From the NCBI GenBank assembly GCA_036365515.1, contig CM070873.1:72132529-72196528 (forward strand): 64,000 nt of DNA, given 5' to 3'. The DNA comes from Torymus aiolomorphi. Lineage: Eukaryota; Arthropoda; Insecta; Hymenoptera; Torymidae. Of the stretch, positions 21,501 to 32,650 are shown piece after piece; positions within the stretch are counted from its first letter, which is position 1; each line of letters starts with the position of its first letter. The position numbers were made by a program, and so were the translations under genes. The notes under the pieces were generated by a model. It ran no database searches and was not told the origin of the DNA. It saw only the letters and a list, made by a program, of their open reading frames with translations.

Positions 21501-23536
21501 TATTTTACAAGATCATTACAAATATATATGTATTATCAATGTCTATTTATGAGTTCACTAAAATCATTTTTATAAAATGCCATGCGTCTAGTTCAAAACG
21601 TTTCTTGTTAATATAATTTTACTTGAAACGTTGGAAATGTTGAAAAGATACGAAATACACTGACAGAAAAACTCTCATAAAAATTCCTATGTTTAAAAGT
21701 AAAAATTCCTATTTTTCTCTGGCAACTCGACCATAAGGTTGGATTTTAGCAGAAATTGCCATACAACATAGGAAAAATTTCAAGTCTAACATGGGAATTT
21801 TGTAACTGCGATTCAAAGAGCGAAAAAATTATTTTACCTTTATTATAGAATTTGGGAGGGAGTGGTGGTAACCGCATTATTTTTATTTTTAAATATTTTA
21901 GAAATTATTTTTGTATTAAACATGATTAAATAAAATTAAATAAATAAATTAAAAATTTTTGATGACATCGGGAATCGAACCTTGGACCCTTGACACGGCA
22001 GTCGGACGCGCTAACCACTCACCTATAAGGACATATGTGTTATTTAAATTTGGAACTTGTATATCCACAACCATAAGTTATACGTGTTAATTTTACAACA
22101 AATTGTATTTTAACTCGAATAATTTTATACTCTTTTAATATAATTTATTATTAAAAATGTTCTATACACACAAAAATAAAAAATAAAAAAATACTTAAAA
22201 AGTATATTGGATTAGAACGTACATTCAGTTGTTGCATTTAGCATAGCACTTCTGTTTTGTTTCGACATTGCCAAGGTGGATTGAGTTTGTTGACATGTAT
22301 CAGTCTGAATTTTTCCTATGCTGACATTGGAGGGGTCGATTTTTCGTGCACTCGCCGACTGTTTACGATAGATCATGTGAATTCTTACTCTAAAACTCTC
22401 ACAATTTTTACCATGTTGACTACGAAAAATGCACGAATAGCAAGCCCCAGTAGCCGCGTGTAAATTTTTACCATGTTAACATAGGAATTTTTACTTTTGA
22501 CATTGGACTTTTTCATATTAAAAATAGTAAATATTTGGGTTTTGAGCAGTTGTGGTCGAGTTCCAAGAGCAACATAGGAATTTTTCCCCGCGTTTTTCTG
22601 TCAGTGTACAAAAGAAAAAGTAAAATAACATTAATAATCATAGACTAATTCAACAGTTTAGGAATAAACTTTAGTATGGTTAAATCGCTTAGATATATTT
22701 TTACCAAAAAGTATGATATTCGATGCTGTTAAGATTGTATTGGCCGAAAGGTCCCTGCCAAAAGTTATTTTTTCACATTAAAACTGGGATAAATAATTAT
22801 GTAAAGCAATTGATAAATTTTTAGTTCTCGCAATCAAGGTATAATTAATCGCAATTAATGCAATTGGAATATTATAAGCTTTAAAAATAAAAAATCAAAG
22901 CAAAATTGTAAACTTGGTACTATTATTTTTAAATCGTTAAAATTTTTTGTTTAAATCGGCACTAATTTCAACGTAATGACGATTTTTAAAAAAATATTGC
23001 CGAGTTTGCAATTTTGCTTTGATTTTTTATTTTTAAAGCTTATAATATTCCAATTGCATTAATACATTGATTGCGAGAACTAAAAATTTATCAATTGCTT
23101 GACATAATTATTTATCGCAGTTTTAAAGTGAAAAATTAACTTTTGGTAGAGACCTTACGGCCAATAAACCTTAAGAATCAAGTATCACTCCTATTGAAAG
23201 TATATGATGGAAAACCATGACAATTAGAAAAATAAAAATAGACCAAAATAAATATAACTTGACACAAATTCTGTGAAATATGATTACCAAAGTAAATAAT
23301 AATTACCCACTGTCTATTATAAATTCTAGTAATCACATGTATTAATTATATGTTTCTTTTCATGATTTACTTACAAAGTCAAGTACAGCGTAATGGGATC
23401 CACACGCTCGAATCTGGCTTTCATTTCTTACTTTGATTACGTCATACTTGATTGGTATGACATCTTCCAGAGTGAAACAAATATTACATGGTACACTGCA
23501 TATTACAATTACGAACAAAATCGAAAAAACCTTCAT
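18404..23536 (-). CDS. Secreted acid lipase-like gene (7 exons)
   Basis: Joining 23536-23375, 21277-21079, 20581-20467, 20190-19944, 19682-19515, 19425-19198 and 18562-18404 on the minus strand gives an open frame of 425 codons plus TAA; every intron is GT-AG and all phases agree. This is the animal acid lipase family (lysosomal acid lipase, gastric lipase, insect lipase 1/3-like), which hydrolyses triacylglycerols or cholesteryl esters. Residues 1 to about 20 are a hydrophobic signal peptide, so the product enters the secretory pathway. Visible landmarks are the oxyanion HGLL (about 102-105), the nucleophile elbow GYSMG with Ser190, [11 protein letters not shown], Asp367 in GNND and His398 in FNHLD. 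The family normally has GHSQG, so Tyr and Met beside the serine are unusual. Length matches the family (about 400-430). The start is the first ATG before the signal peptide. Substrate and tissue cannot be read from sequence. Confidence 0.93.
18737..19084. mobile_element. Tc1/mariner-like MITE in lipase intron 6
   Basis: The end sequence CCAAAAAGTATCGGAA appears at the left and inverted at the right, and the arms stay complementary across TGACC and GTTGTCAAGTTTTTAGA. The TA flank and end style suggest Tc1/mariner. Short frames here are artefacts. Confidence 0.6.
19198..19425 (-). CDS. Lipase exon 6 (catalytic Asp)
   Basis: It encodes [17 protein letters not shown], then the FQAYDYGA block and [13 protein letters not shown], which holds the catalytic aspartate. 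Acceptor is TTTTAG and donor GTGAGA, both phase 0. Confidence 0.92.
19515..19682 (-). CDS. Lipase exon 5
   Basis: It encodes 56 residues, [14 protein letters not shown] to ADMSRFNT, and covers the family's variable cap region, including [11 protein letters not shown]. Acceptor is TTCTAG and donor GTAATT, both phase 0. It is short and weakly conserved, but it fills the gap in the family alignment without breaking frame. Confidence 0.85.
19944..20190 (-). CDS. Lipase exon 4 (nucleophile elbow)
   Basis: It follows acceptor TTATAG and completes the Ser codon to read [10 protein letters not shown]. It carries the catalytic GYSMGTTES elbow and the [10 protein letters not shown] block. It ends in phase 0 at donor GTTAAT. 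Confidence 0.93.
20467..20581 (-). CDS. Lipase exon 3
   Basis: It follows acceptor TTCCAG and encodes [19 protein letters not shown] and then [19 protein letters not shown], a hallmark block of acid lipases. It ends two bases into a Ser codon at donor GTATAC (phase 2). Confidence 0.93.
21079..21277 (-). CDS. Lipase exon 2 (lid/oxyanion region)
   Basis: It follows acceptor TTGCAG and encodes [14 protein letters not shown] through the conserved [13 protein letters not shown] and FLQHGLL blocks. It ends one base into a Gly/Ala codon at donor GTGAGC (phase 1). Confidence 0.93.
21656..22608 (-). mobile_element. TA-flanked element with tRNA-like cassette, copy 2
   Basis: The termini TA-CACTGACAGAAAAAC and its exact inverse give a TA target. 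On the minus strand, 22032-21961 reads as tRNA-like: A box TAGGTGAGTGG, then TTAGCGCGTCC, and B box GGTTCGATTCCC. It sits in lipase intron 1, inverted relative to copy 1 (10668..11345). Confidence 0.72.
22738..23166. mobile_element. Foldback, TATTGKC family copy 2
   Basis: The arms TATTGGCCGAAAGGTCCCTG and the inverse (one mismatch or so) close the segment. The inner arms AAGCTTTAAAAATAAAAAATC pair around about 22960. It lies in lipase intron 1. Confidence 0.75.
23375..23536 (-). CDS. Lipase exon 1 (signal peptide)
   Basis: It encodes 54 residues from [13 protein letters not shown], a typical cleavable signal peptide, and ends in phase 0 at donor GTAAGT. The in-frame codon 15 bases upstream is GTG, so the ATG at 23536-23534 is taken as the start. 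Confidence 0.88.
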
Positions 23537-24166
23537 GTCACAATAATTCACACTTCCACTAAGTTAATTTTCTTCTTTAATGAATCACAATTGCAATGAA
23601 TCGTACTCAAATTTCTATCGTATTTTAATAACTGACCAACGTTCCGGTTCAACTATCTCCTATCAAATGTTCATAAAATTGAGGATCAGATGATTAAATA
23701 CGCTCAAGACTCCTTCATTAGGCACGGTATTTCCTTGACACATATGACACGTATTGAAATGTATTCAATGCGGAAGACTTCTTTTTTAGATAGCAATGTA
23801 AAAAAACTGTGTTTAAGGTTAAGCATCTTGACAGCTTCAAAAAGCATCCATAAATTTTTTATAATTAATCTATGAAGTTTCTAACGCATGTATATGAGCT
23901 ACTAAATTTAAATTACAAATAATACTTCATAGGAATTAAACAGTTCTTTTTTATTGCAAACATTGAACATATTTTTAACCAGCTGAAAAGAATGGAAATA
24001 AACGCTCGAATATGCAAAAACTTTTTGATTTCAATTCTTGTGTATATGTGTTAAAAAAATTCTAAGAAATATTGCTATTATATTATGAAAACTTATATGT
24101 TAACCATTTTTTTATGTCTTTTGTTGAATCCCAATAATTATATTATAATTTATTTAATTATTCCTT
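23537..24166. other. Upstream flank of lipase, nothing recognised
   Basis: This is AT-rich sequence that presumably holds the lipase promoter on the minus strand. No convincing TATA box with initiator was found. Confidence 0.35.
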
Positions 24167-24819
24167 TGTTACGTCCGGAGACGTATTATAGATTTAGAAT
24201 TTCATTCTGAAAGTTTATTCACATCAGATATTTCCTGACATATAAACGCGAGAATGCAACGCAGCATTTCGCTCAGGCATCGTACCGTAGACCGTGTGAC
24301 GTAGAGAGCCATCGACCTCCAGAAGACAGTGGCGTGTAAATTTTTAACAAATCAGCATTTCACAATGCTACCACTTAAATGCTACGCGTATAAGCCGCAA
24401 CCGAAAATTTCTTAATAAAGATGATCTCAATTTATCATCTATAACCCAATTAAACCGCATAATTAAACTGCGAAATGCATCACGCAAATCAGTCACAGCG
24501 TACAAGAAACCTGGCGAACTCCGTGTACCTCTACGACATCGAGAAGTTGAAACCGTAAGCCTTACACATCTAGTAAGCAGATTTTATAAGTTATTGAAAT
24601 TGTAATCGTAAGCCTTACTCGTCTAGTAAGCAGATCGTATAAGTTATTTATAGTAAATTTATAAAAGCAAGTGTTATAGAAAAGAATTGTAATTGAAATT
24701 ACAACACATCGATCTACCAGAAGTCAGCAGATTGTATTGGTAATAAATTATTGTATTTTATATAATAAACCTACATAAAACCAATTACTACTTATTTCCA
24801 CTTATTTCCGGACATAACA
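24167..24819. mobile_element. Solo LTR of an LTR retrotransposon
   Basis: It begins TGTTACGTCCGGA and ends TCCGGACATAACA, which are inverted termini of the TG...CA type. The flanks are CCTT on both sides (24163-24166 and 24820-24823), a 4 bp target duplication. Inside are a TATAAA-like start (ACATATAAACGCG) and AATAAA motifs near the right end. No internal gag/pol remains, so it is a solo LTR. BEL/Pao or gypsy cannot be decided. Confidence 0.8.
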
Positions 24820-24823
24820 CCTT

Positions 24824-25238
24824 ATATTTGGATCTTGTATTGAATAACCTTCTATTATTTTCGTAACAGATATGTTAATAAAGTATGTTTTTAAAATTTT
24901 CAATTATAAAAAGGTATACTTCAAATATTGTTGATCTTACCGATTCATTCTTATCCCTTCTTAAAAAAGTGATGACCGGAAGAAGTGAAGCCTCTATAGA
25001 TTTGATCTGTGATTGGCTCTTGGATAAGAGGCGTGAGAATTTAAAATTAAATATGCATTTTCATTCGATAATTAGGTATTATTTATGGGAATATTTATTG
25101 GAATGAAAATGATTAAAGTGAAAAGTATTAAATAAATAATAATCAAATTAATGTTGGTTGCAGCATAAAAAAATAAATAACATGTTTTAATTATTTGTTA
25201 AAGTGATGGCCAGAAGTAGAAAAGTATTTCAAAACACA
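24824..25238. other. No gene recognised
   Basis: The 73-codon open frame from 24885 has no recognised motif. It may belong to the left, unmatched part of the Helitron-like copy that follows. Confidence 0.3.
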
Positions 25239-25581
25239 GTACGATTAGTTATTGAATTGCACGGTAAAATTCAAAACAATAAGCAATCTTAACAATAAGA
25301 ATTAATGATGTTAATATTAGAATAAATTATGTCAATATTATGTTCAGATTGTATTCTTTATTTAATACTTCGAAAAAAAAGTATTCGAATAAGCTTATAG
25401 TTTCTAGCCTCAAAATGTTGTATAAGAGTAAATGTACTACAGTATGTTACATCGATTATTAAAGATGCATCAAAATTAAAAGAAAAAGATTTCCGGCTTA
25501 TAAAGAATAAATTATTCTTTGCATGTTTAATAAAAAGAAGTACAGACATAGAGCGCACGCAGCGCGCATGGATTTGGCTAG
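25239..25581 (+). mobile_element. Helitron-like 3' end, copy 1
   Basis: It matches 54861..55210 over about 340 bp and ends with the GC-rich hairpin-like CGCACGCAGCGCGC, a ~10 bp A/T spacer and CTAG before T. CTRR-T ends preceded by a hairpin are a Helitron hallmark. The 5' TC end was not identified and no Rep/helicase is seen. Confidence 0.5.
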
Positions 25582-25914
25582 TTCTCTAAAGATGTCATAT
25601 TTTGGGTTTGATACATATATACCACAATTTGAAAATAAAGAAAGTTTGGTCCCTTTGAAAATATTTTCTTAAACAAAAAACACCAATACTTTATAAATTT
25701 TCTGTAAAGAGCTTTTATTGTAACATCTCAATATACACGAATAAAGTAACAGTTTTTATCTTTTAAAACTGCTATTTTACCTTTTATAAACAATTAACCG
25801 AAGAGCCGGATTGAATAACTGCTATTGCCGCGTGACGCTTTGCGATTAAAAAAACGTTAAGAAATCCTCTGCCCGCACAAAAATTTGTGCGAGAAGGGTG
25901 GTTTTTTATTGTTT

Positions 25915-26110
25915 AATATATTGTCCGGAGATTTTCGTCGACGCTTGGACAACTTAGAAGGAGATAGGCTGCTGACTCAGCAAAAGAACAACTAACTCAC
26001 GATGCATTCGTCATGGTATCGCGACGTTAGCTCAGTGGTTAAGCGCGAGACTATTAAATCGCGGGCCCATGAGTTCGCGTCCCTGAAGCGCGTGCAACTA
26101 TGCGGACCGA
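25915..26110 (+). repeat. tRNA-like SINE, intact copy
   Basis: A ~100 bp leader (GACTCAGCAAAAGAACAACT) precedes a tRNA-like part at 26026-26088: A box TTAGCTCAGTGGTTAAGCGC, loop CTATTAAA and B box GAGTTCGCGTCC. The same leader and cassette occur in the copy split at 13021/15995. Confidence 0.65.
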
Positions 26111-26146
26111 TTACGTTGACGTGTAACGGTATTCAGAATTGAATAA

Positions 26147-26408
26147 TAGTAGATTATGCACCTAGGGCGTAAAGTAGGCTACAGACTCCCGCGAGGGACT
26201 TGCTGCTCGAGCGAAGTGAGGGCAATATACAATTTTTTCGCATGCCCGGCGGAAAGTTATTTTGTGAAAGTTATTATGTGTCTCTACTTTTTTCCCGATT
26301 AGCGCCGCTTGCAGTGATTGGCAGACCGAGCAAAGCAAGGCGCAATACTTTACATAAACTCAATACTTTACGCGTGGTGTATGAGAAAAAATCATTTCGA
26401 AGACACTT
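26147..26408 (+). repeat. CGAGCGAAGYGAG element, short copy
   Basis: It begins TAGTAGATTATG and contains GAGCGAAGTGAGGGCAATAT, TTTTTTCGCATGCCCGGC and TCTACTTTTTTCCCGATTAG. All recur in the larger interrupted copy at 34094..35245. Confidence 0.55.
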
Positions 26409-26928
26409 AGTATTAAAATAAAATTACCTTTAATATTTCGGAATAATTATTCATAGAATCGATTTTTTTGCGGAAAATCAGTCACTAAATTGATAATAAA
26501 CTAGTGAAAAATTTAGCCAATAAGTATTTACGTCGTTAGTTCTCTTAGTGGACTCTTAAGTGGGCCAACTCTTAGTGGACCACGCCGACTTCTGCCGCTG
26601 TTATTCGGTAGCCACTAAAGTCTCCAGCGCGATCCTCTAAGGGTTAAGAGGTAACACCACTTTGACCTCTCCAATTTTAAAGCATGTTTGGAAAATGTGT
26701 ATAATTTTTAAAAAATTGTGAAATAAAATGGTTGTTTGTATAAAAAATTTACTCGAAGTTATGGCTTGAAGCCTTGAAATCGAGCAGCAAACGGTTGACA
26801 AGATCACATAATACCACGTTCGTCTGGAACAAAAACGAAATGAATTTACATTCTGTACTGTAAAATTTATCGAAATACGTAGCGATTTTAGAAAAATATT
26901 TATTTTTGCTAAAGTAATATAGGGTGCT

Positions 26929-27179
26929 GAAAGAAACATCTTTTAACAGTGAAATTCAACAATAAAACATCTTTCTATCGTTTGTTATAATTGTTTTCCA
27001 AATTTTTTAATCTTAAAATAGGGACACCTATTTGTGTGCCTGACCGTATATTAATGTGTCTTTTCTCAGAATTTAAATATAAAAATACCGTTTCATATTA
27101 AAAACTTTGGAAAACAATTATAACAAACGACAGAAAGATGTTTTATTGTTGAATTTCACTGTTAAAAGATGCTCCTTTC
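26929..27179. mobile_element. 251 bp foldback element
   Basis: The left arm GAAAGAAACATCTTTTAACA continues with GTGAAATTCAACAATAAAAC and pairs with the right arm. Pairing goes on through GTTATAATTGTTTTCCAAA. Confidence 0.7.
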
Positions 27180-28005
27180 AATTATAATTAGTTAAAAAGT
27201 ATTATTAATACGGACACGTCGTCTGCATAAGGGTAATAATAAAAAATGTGCTATATAAAATTGAAAAATTAATGTATCTTAAAACCGATACGTGTTTGGA
27301 CACATATAAATATATGATAAAAATACCTTTAAAAATAATGTTTTGATATGTTGAAAATTGATAGAGCTACAGTGTTTAGTGATTTTGAAAATACTGTCTT
27401 CAGAAACATGCAATTGAGGTTTTATATAGTAGTTTTTACTGAACAGAAAGTATATAAAGAGTAAATTACCATTAATTAGCAACTCATGCGGCATCGTGTA
27501 ATTTTTCCACGTCATGATTCCTCTCAATTCCTCCCTTTTTTTGGCTTTTAAGTATATGGCGTGTCTCTTTATCGATGTCTATGAAGGAGCACTCAGCAAG
27601 TTGCTTGCACTTCCCATTTTTTCATTTGACAGAAATTATGGCTTTCCATTTTTTTAATACATTTAATAAACCATCATTAAATATACATACAGCAAGGTCA
27701 GTTGCAATTTCAAGGACGGTTTTACCACGTTGCTCTAATAATTTTTTCTTGTTAAACAATGTGTATATTTACTCATATTTAATTTTTTTTTCAATGTTTC
27801 AATGTAACGTTCCCTCTATAATCTCTTTTTAAAGTATATATCGGTTTGCAAACTTTTTTTGGGCCTATTTCGTCTTGCACATCGATTGCTTTGTCTAGAG
27901 CAGGCCTTGATGTTATAAACACTTGTAGTAATTGAAAAATAAAATTATTTGATCATTGAAGATATATTATGGTTGCATTTACAATAATTATAATTAAAAC
28001 TACTA
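27180..28005. other. AT-rich, nothing recognised
   Basis: No supported gene or repeat boundaries were seen in this stretch. Confidence 0.4.
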
Positions 28006-28549
28006 AAATAGGGTGGGTATCAAAAAATAGAATTCTTTTTTTTAGAAAGCTCTCAATATAGACAAATTTTATATAGAATTTTAGTTTTACGAATGTTCAG
28101 AAAGTAGAACAATTAGATATTAGGAGTGGAATTATTTAAAAAAATGATTACGTCGAAATAATTAAATATAGAATATAAATTTCAGAAAAATATTTTATCG
28201 AAAAAATAACATGATTCCAATAGCTGAAAATAAAGAAATCATATTCTATAGAACGTTGGTATTTTCGAAAATGTTAAATTTAAGAGAAAAGGGCCAATCT
28301 TTCGAAATATATTGTGTAAAATGCACAAATAATTTAAGTTTTCGAAAACAAAAATATAGACAAACTTTTTTAGAATTTTTAGCTGTTCGAAATGCAATTC
28401 AAATATTCCAAAAACACAAATTTAAAAGGTTTAAACTTTCGAAAAACCAATTAAGAATATTCAAACTTTCGAAAAAAATATACTAACCTCCAAATAGAAT
28501 TTTTGTCAACTTTATTGCATGAAACATGCAATAATTTGATCTTTTCGAC

Positions 28550-28690
28550 ATTTCGAACTTTCGAAAGTATGAACTTTTCGACATTTTGAGCTTTCGAAAG
28601 TTTGATCTTTCTACATTTTGAGCTTTCGAAAGTTTGATCTTTCTACATTATGAACTTTAGAAAGTTTGATCTTTCTACATTATGAAATTT
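28550..28690. repeat. ~32 bp tandem repeat (TTCGAAAG)
   Basis: About four units of TTTGATCTTTCTACATTTTG plus AGCTTTCGAAAG follow each other with slight drift. The TTCGAAA motif continues upstream from about 28260. Confidence 0.75.
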
Positions 28691-29147
28691 CTATATGTTG
28701 AACTTTTGGTACTATAAACATTTTGTAGTTGGAATTTTTGATCTTTTAATATAGCTAAATATCGTATGAGATTCTACATTTTTATCATTCGAAAACATTA
28801 TTTTCTAAATTAAGTACAGATATTTTCTATAGATGCTTATTCTACAATTTGCATTAGATAAATTGGTTTATCGAAATTGTGCCATTCTGAAATAGTGAAG
28901 TCAATTCTATAAATGTATTTTCTAAAATTTTAATATTCGTTAAGGTGGTTTAATATTCGTTAAGGTTACTTTGTAAAATCAATTTCGACATCATCAATTT
29001 TCGACATTATAAATTTTTAATTTTTAATTTTCTACATTCCATGTTTTCCATGATAAAAATTTCTAATATATATTAGAAACTTTTATATATATTAGATATA
29101 TATTAGATATATATATATCTAATACATATATATAATATATATTAGAA

Positions 29148-29792
29148 ACGCATAATCATATACATACACTTTATGTCTTCTCATATTCAATAAAAAATAT
29201 TAAGTACGACTATTTTAGGAACTTCAATTCTCGTGGTATACTGAAATACCGATACATTAATGATTTATATTTAAAATGTTTAGTCCTTAGTGTACGCATA
29301 AAAATGAAATTTACTGATACAGTCGAGCGTGGCGAGTACCGGGGTGGGTATCGAAAAATAGAATATTTTTTTCATAAAAGTAATATTATTTTATACCACT
29401 CTAACCTCAAAATCACAACTTTGATATGATTTTCCGGCGCTCGTGGTATAAAATACCGTTCGAAACTAGTGCGCAAGTCGATTATTTAGGTGGTGTGACT
29501 TTTTCGCACTCGCTTCGCTGGTGCAAAAAGTCACACCAGCTAAATAATCGACTTCCCCACCCGTGTCGAAATGTACTATTTCGATACCCACCCCGGTATT
29601 CGCCGCGCTCGACTGTATCACTAAATTTCATTTGTATGCGTACACTGAGGACTAAACATTTTAAATATAAATCATTAATGTATCGGTATTTCAGTATACC
29701 ACGAGAATTGCAGTTCCTAAAATAGTCGTACTTAATATTTCTTATTGAATATGAGAAGAGATAAAGTGTAAAAAATGTATATGATTATGCGT
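29148..29792. repeat. 645 bp palindrome with GC-rich centre
   Basis: The arms ACGCATAATCATATACAT and the inverse enclose AGGAACTTCAATTCTCGTGG, AATACCGATACATTAATGAT and CAGTCGAGCG, all inverted on the right. The centre (29340-29590) is a separate inverted unit with GGGTGGGTATCGAAA ends and a hairpin around CGCACTCGCTTCGCTGGTGC. Confidence 0.75.
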
Positions 29793-32158
29793 CTTAAAAC
29801 CAATTCAAACATAAAATTTCATTTTATTAGGGTTCAATAAAGGCCTCATTGAAGCTGCACTCTCGTTGCCTTTGTTGGCCTATACTAGATGCAACGTTTT
29901 ATCAATGAATTTGTAAGTTCCGTGAGACAAGAATTTATTTCCCTGGCTTGAAAGGCTCACTAAGGTAGTCTTTAGCAAGACAACATTGACGTCACCTCTA
30001 TTAAAGCGTTCAAGGTAGAACATAATAGTAAGTGTTAAGGGCCTCATGGGCTAATTTATAGAGCAATTGGGATGTACGAATACAAATTTTTGAGCATATA
30101 GAACATTAAAAATTTGTTGACAACAGCGGGATTTGGATCTGGATCCTTCGACATCTAAGTCAAACTCATATAATCTTTTAGAACTGATATTTTAAATATT
30201 TTCAGTTGTACAAACTAATATAATAATAAACGTGCGATTAAAATAACGTTTAATGAATTGAATGTTGAATAACTACACAATACTATTTATAATATATGAA
30301 AATAGAATAAATTAGTATTTCTTCAGTCGTCTCTATACAGGCATGATTAATTATAGAATAAAATGAATTAAAAATATATTTTATGTGCTATGCACGTCAC
30401 CTAACATAAAATATATACTTATACTTATACATTTTTTTAAATATAATAATAATCATGCTTTTCCAGTACTGCTTGACACATTTTCCTTCTTGGTTCGAAT
30501 AACATAAGTACGTGAGTAACTTTTGAAAATGTTATCATCAGCAATTTGCTGCAATTTTCAAAATGTTAGCTTCTCATAAAACCGTTGCCTCAAAATACAT
30601 AATTATAACGAAATAAACTTTCTAAAAAAAAAAATAATCAATTCTCCAATTTACTATTATACTAAAAATTATAAAGTCAAATTAAATTATTCAGTCAAAG
30701 ACCTACATATATATTCGGAGAATAACTTTCCATCCAATACGTTCACACTATAATACTCGTATTTTCTATCCAATAGAAACATCGTTTCCTAGCACGCCTT
30801 ACCCACAATACCTCCATTCTGGTATATTTATCGCCGTATAAATGCCATCGAACAGCATCGCGCGCAATCCAGCGCAGGCGCAAAGAACCGGCCCGTCAAT
30901 CAGTAGCCGCAGTCTACCTATAAGTACACTGCAGCGAGTATAACAACCGATAATCGTGAACGACTCGTCGTTCGAATGCCCGCGTAATTAATCTCTATAT
31001 ACTGCGCATACCCCTTTGAGTGTCTATTAATGAGCTCGGACGGCTCCTTGTGCTTTATTCAGATGCGGGCCGATTGATAGCTCGTTCTGTCTCTCTTCCT
31101 CTCTATCATCAGCGTCAAACGTTCGATCGCTCGCGGCGGGTAAATCGCGTCGTCATTGCGCGCTGCCCCCGGGCGAGCGTCTTTCTATATCAAAACACCC
31201 CCGCGCGCTCGGCCGAGTTTCTTCTCGCGATCAGCATCAGTTATACGATCCCCGACTCCCTGCGACCCCCACCCCCGTTTTCTTCATTTACACCTACCCA
31301 GGGCGGTAATGTGGCTCTGCTGACGTCGGGTGTGGATTCGGCCTCGATGTGGCGCGCGAGCGTGAGATTCGAGCGAAAGCGTGGCGCTGAGTAGGATTGT
31401 TAGCGGGTCGGATTCAGTTCCTCTCGCTCTCTCTATGTTTGCTCGGAGCAACGTTTGCAACGTCGGATTTTCTGGTTGTTTTTAATAGGTAGTATTTTTG
31501 TTTTTCGGAAATGTGGTATGAATTTTTCATTTTTAGCTTCTAGGCGAAACCTTAAAATATGTGTATTCCATATAAATTTTATCTTCATATTGATGTAAGT
31601 TGAATTAAAATTTCAAAATAGTTTCCAGAAAAGTTGCAGTTATTAAAAATTCCATTTCTCCTTATAACATTGACGAGTAATTTCCAAGAATTCAGATTGT
31701 ATTATATATTTCAATTGCAATATGAATATTTAAAATATGTATTGGAATATGTTTCGATTATTATATTTACATAAATGTATAAGGTGCTGAAGCATATAAA
31801 TTTGCAATATTCAATAAGAATATTATTAATACGAAGACATCTTAGTTTATCAGTATTCTACTTTTATTTGAAAGCATCACAGTCTCGGCTTGTTGACTTA
31901 ATAATGAGGAGTTGATGGACATATTACACATATTAGACTTGTTTAGTTAGTGTTTTCCGGCTCTGTAAATCAAAAAGTCTAACATTAATAGATTTTTCAT
32001 AATTTTTCTTTCTTTAAGGATTTCAAGTGTTTTCCTTTATTTTGGATGTTTCCAGAACAACTTAAAAGCAGTACTATATCTATATTAGAAAAAAAAAAAA
32101 ACTAAACTTACGACGGAAACAGTAAGTACGCATACAAAAGTATCGACAAAATGCACTT
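29793..32158. other. Flank downstream of kinase; CpG-rich block
   Basis: It is AT-rich except for a CpG-rich block at about 30840-31430 with short TATAAA and TCAGT motifs. That could be a promoter or exon of an unseen gene. The 124-codon frame across it is not recognised. Confidence 0.35.
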
Positions 32159-32164
32159 TTTATT
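32159..32164 (-). terminator. Candidate poly(A) signal for arginine kinase
   Basis: AATAAA on the minus strand lies about 340 bases beyond the kinase stop codon. It is a reasonable distance for a 3' UTR, but in AT-rich DNA the hexamer occurs often by chance. Confidence 0.35.
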
Positions 32165-32500
32165 AAATTTTCCGATAAATATAAAATACACCTTATGAAA
32201 TCTTTTTTATACCTTAAAATATTAATACTGCACTTATCCGATCAATCCTTAAAAAGAAAAACAATCCTTCAAAGGCACCTTTAAACGCGCAAAAGTCATG
32301 CCTCAAGTCCTTCACTGTGCCCAAAGTTATTACAAACTCCGACACAAACTTCTCGGAATCTCTTGTCTCGTTTCTTGAAAAACAAACTCGTGATTTGATT
32401 CACTCGTGGGCGCTGCACGCGCGATCGCCGAAGATCGACGAGGTTCGCAGCTCGCGTCGAGAAAAAAAGGGCGCGCGTCGTCACTCTATGCTCACTCGCC

Positions 32501-32650
32501 TCAGGAGCTCTCCTCCCGCCTGATCAGCTCGGCGATGCCGTTGCCCATTTCCAGGAGGGCCTCGTACTCCGTCAGCCCCAGCCGCCTCTTGTTGCTGACG
32601 TCGTAGACGCCGCCCTCGCTCTCGCTGTGCTCGCCCCGCGTACCCCGCAC
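32501..32650 (-). CDS. Arginine kinase terminal exon
   Basis: It follows acceptor TTCGCAG and encodes [17 protein letters not shown], then [14 protein letters not shown], to RREESS and TGA at 32501-32503. The mobile GTRGEH loop that closes over substrate lies here. Confidence 0.96.
   Translation of the reverse strand: MRGTRGEHSESEGGVYDVSNKRRLGLTEYEALLEMGNGIAELIRREESS

Noticed and set aside
26026..26088. Functional tRNA gene
   Set aside because: It is part of a repeated SINE-like unit with a leader, and the acceptor arms do not pair.
30121..30160. Another B-box-like segment (GGATCCAGATCCAAATCCC inverse)
   Set aside because: It has no accompanying A box at a suitable distance.
31020..31394. 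124-codon plus-strand frame in a CpG-rich block
   Set aside because: It starts at a non-ATG codon, matches no recognised family and could be chance in GC-rich DNA.
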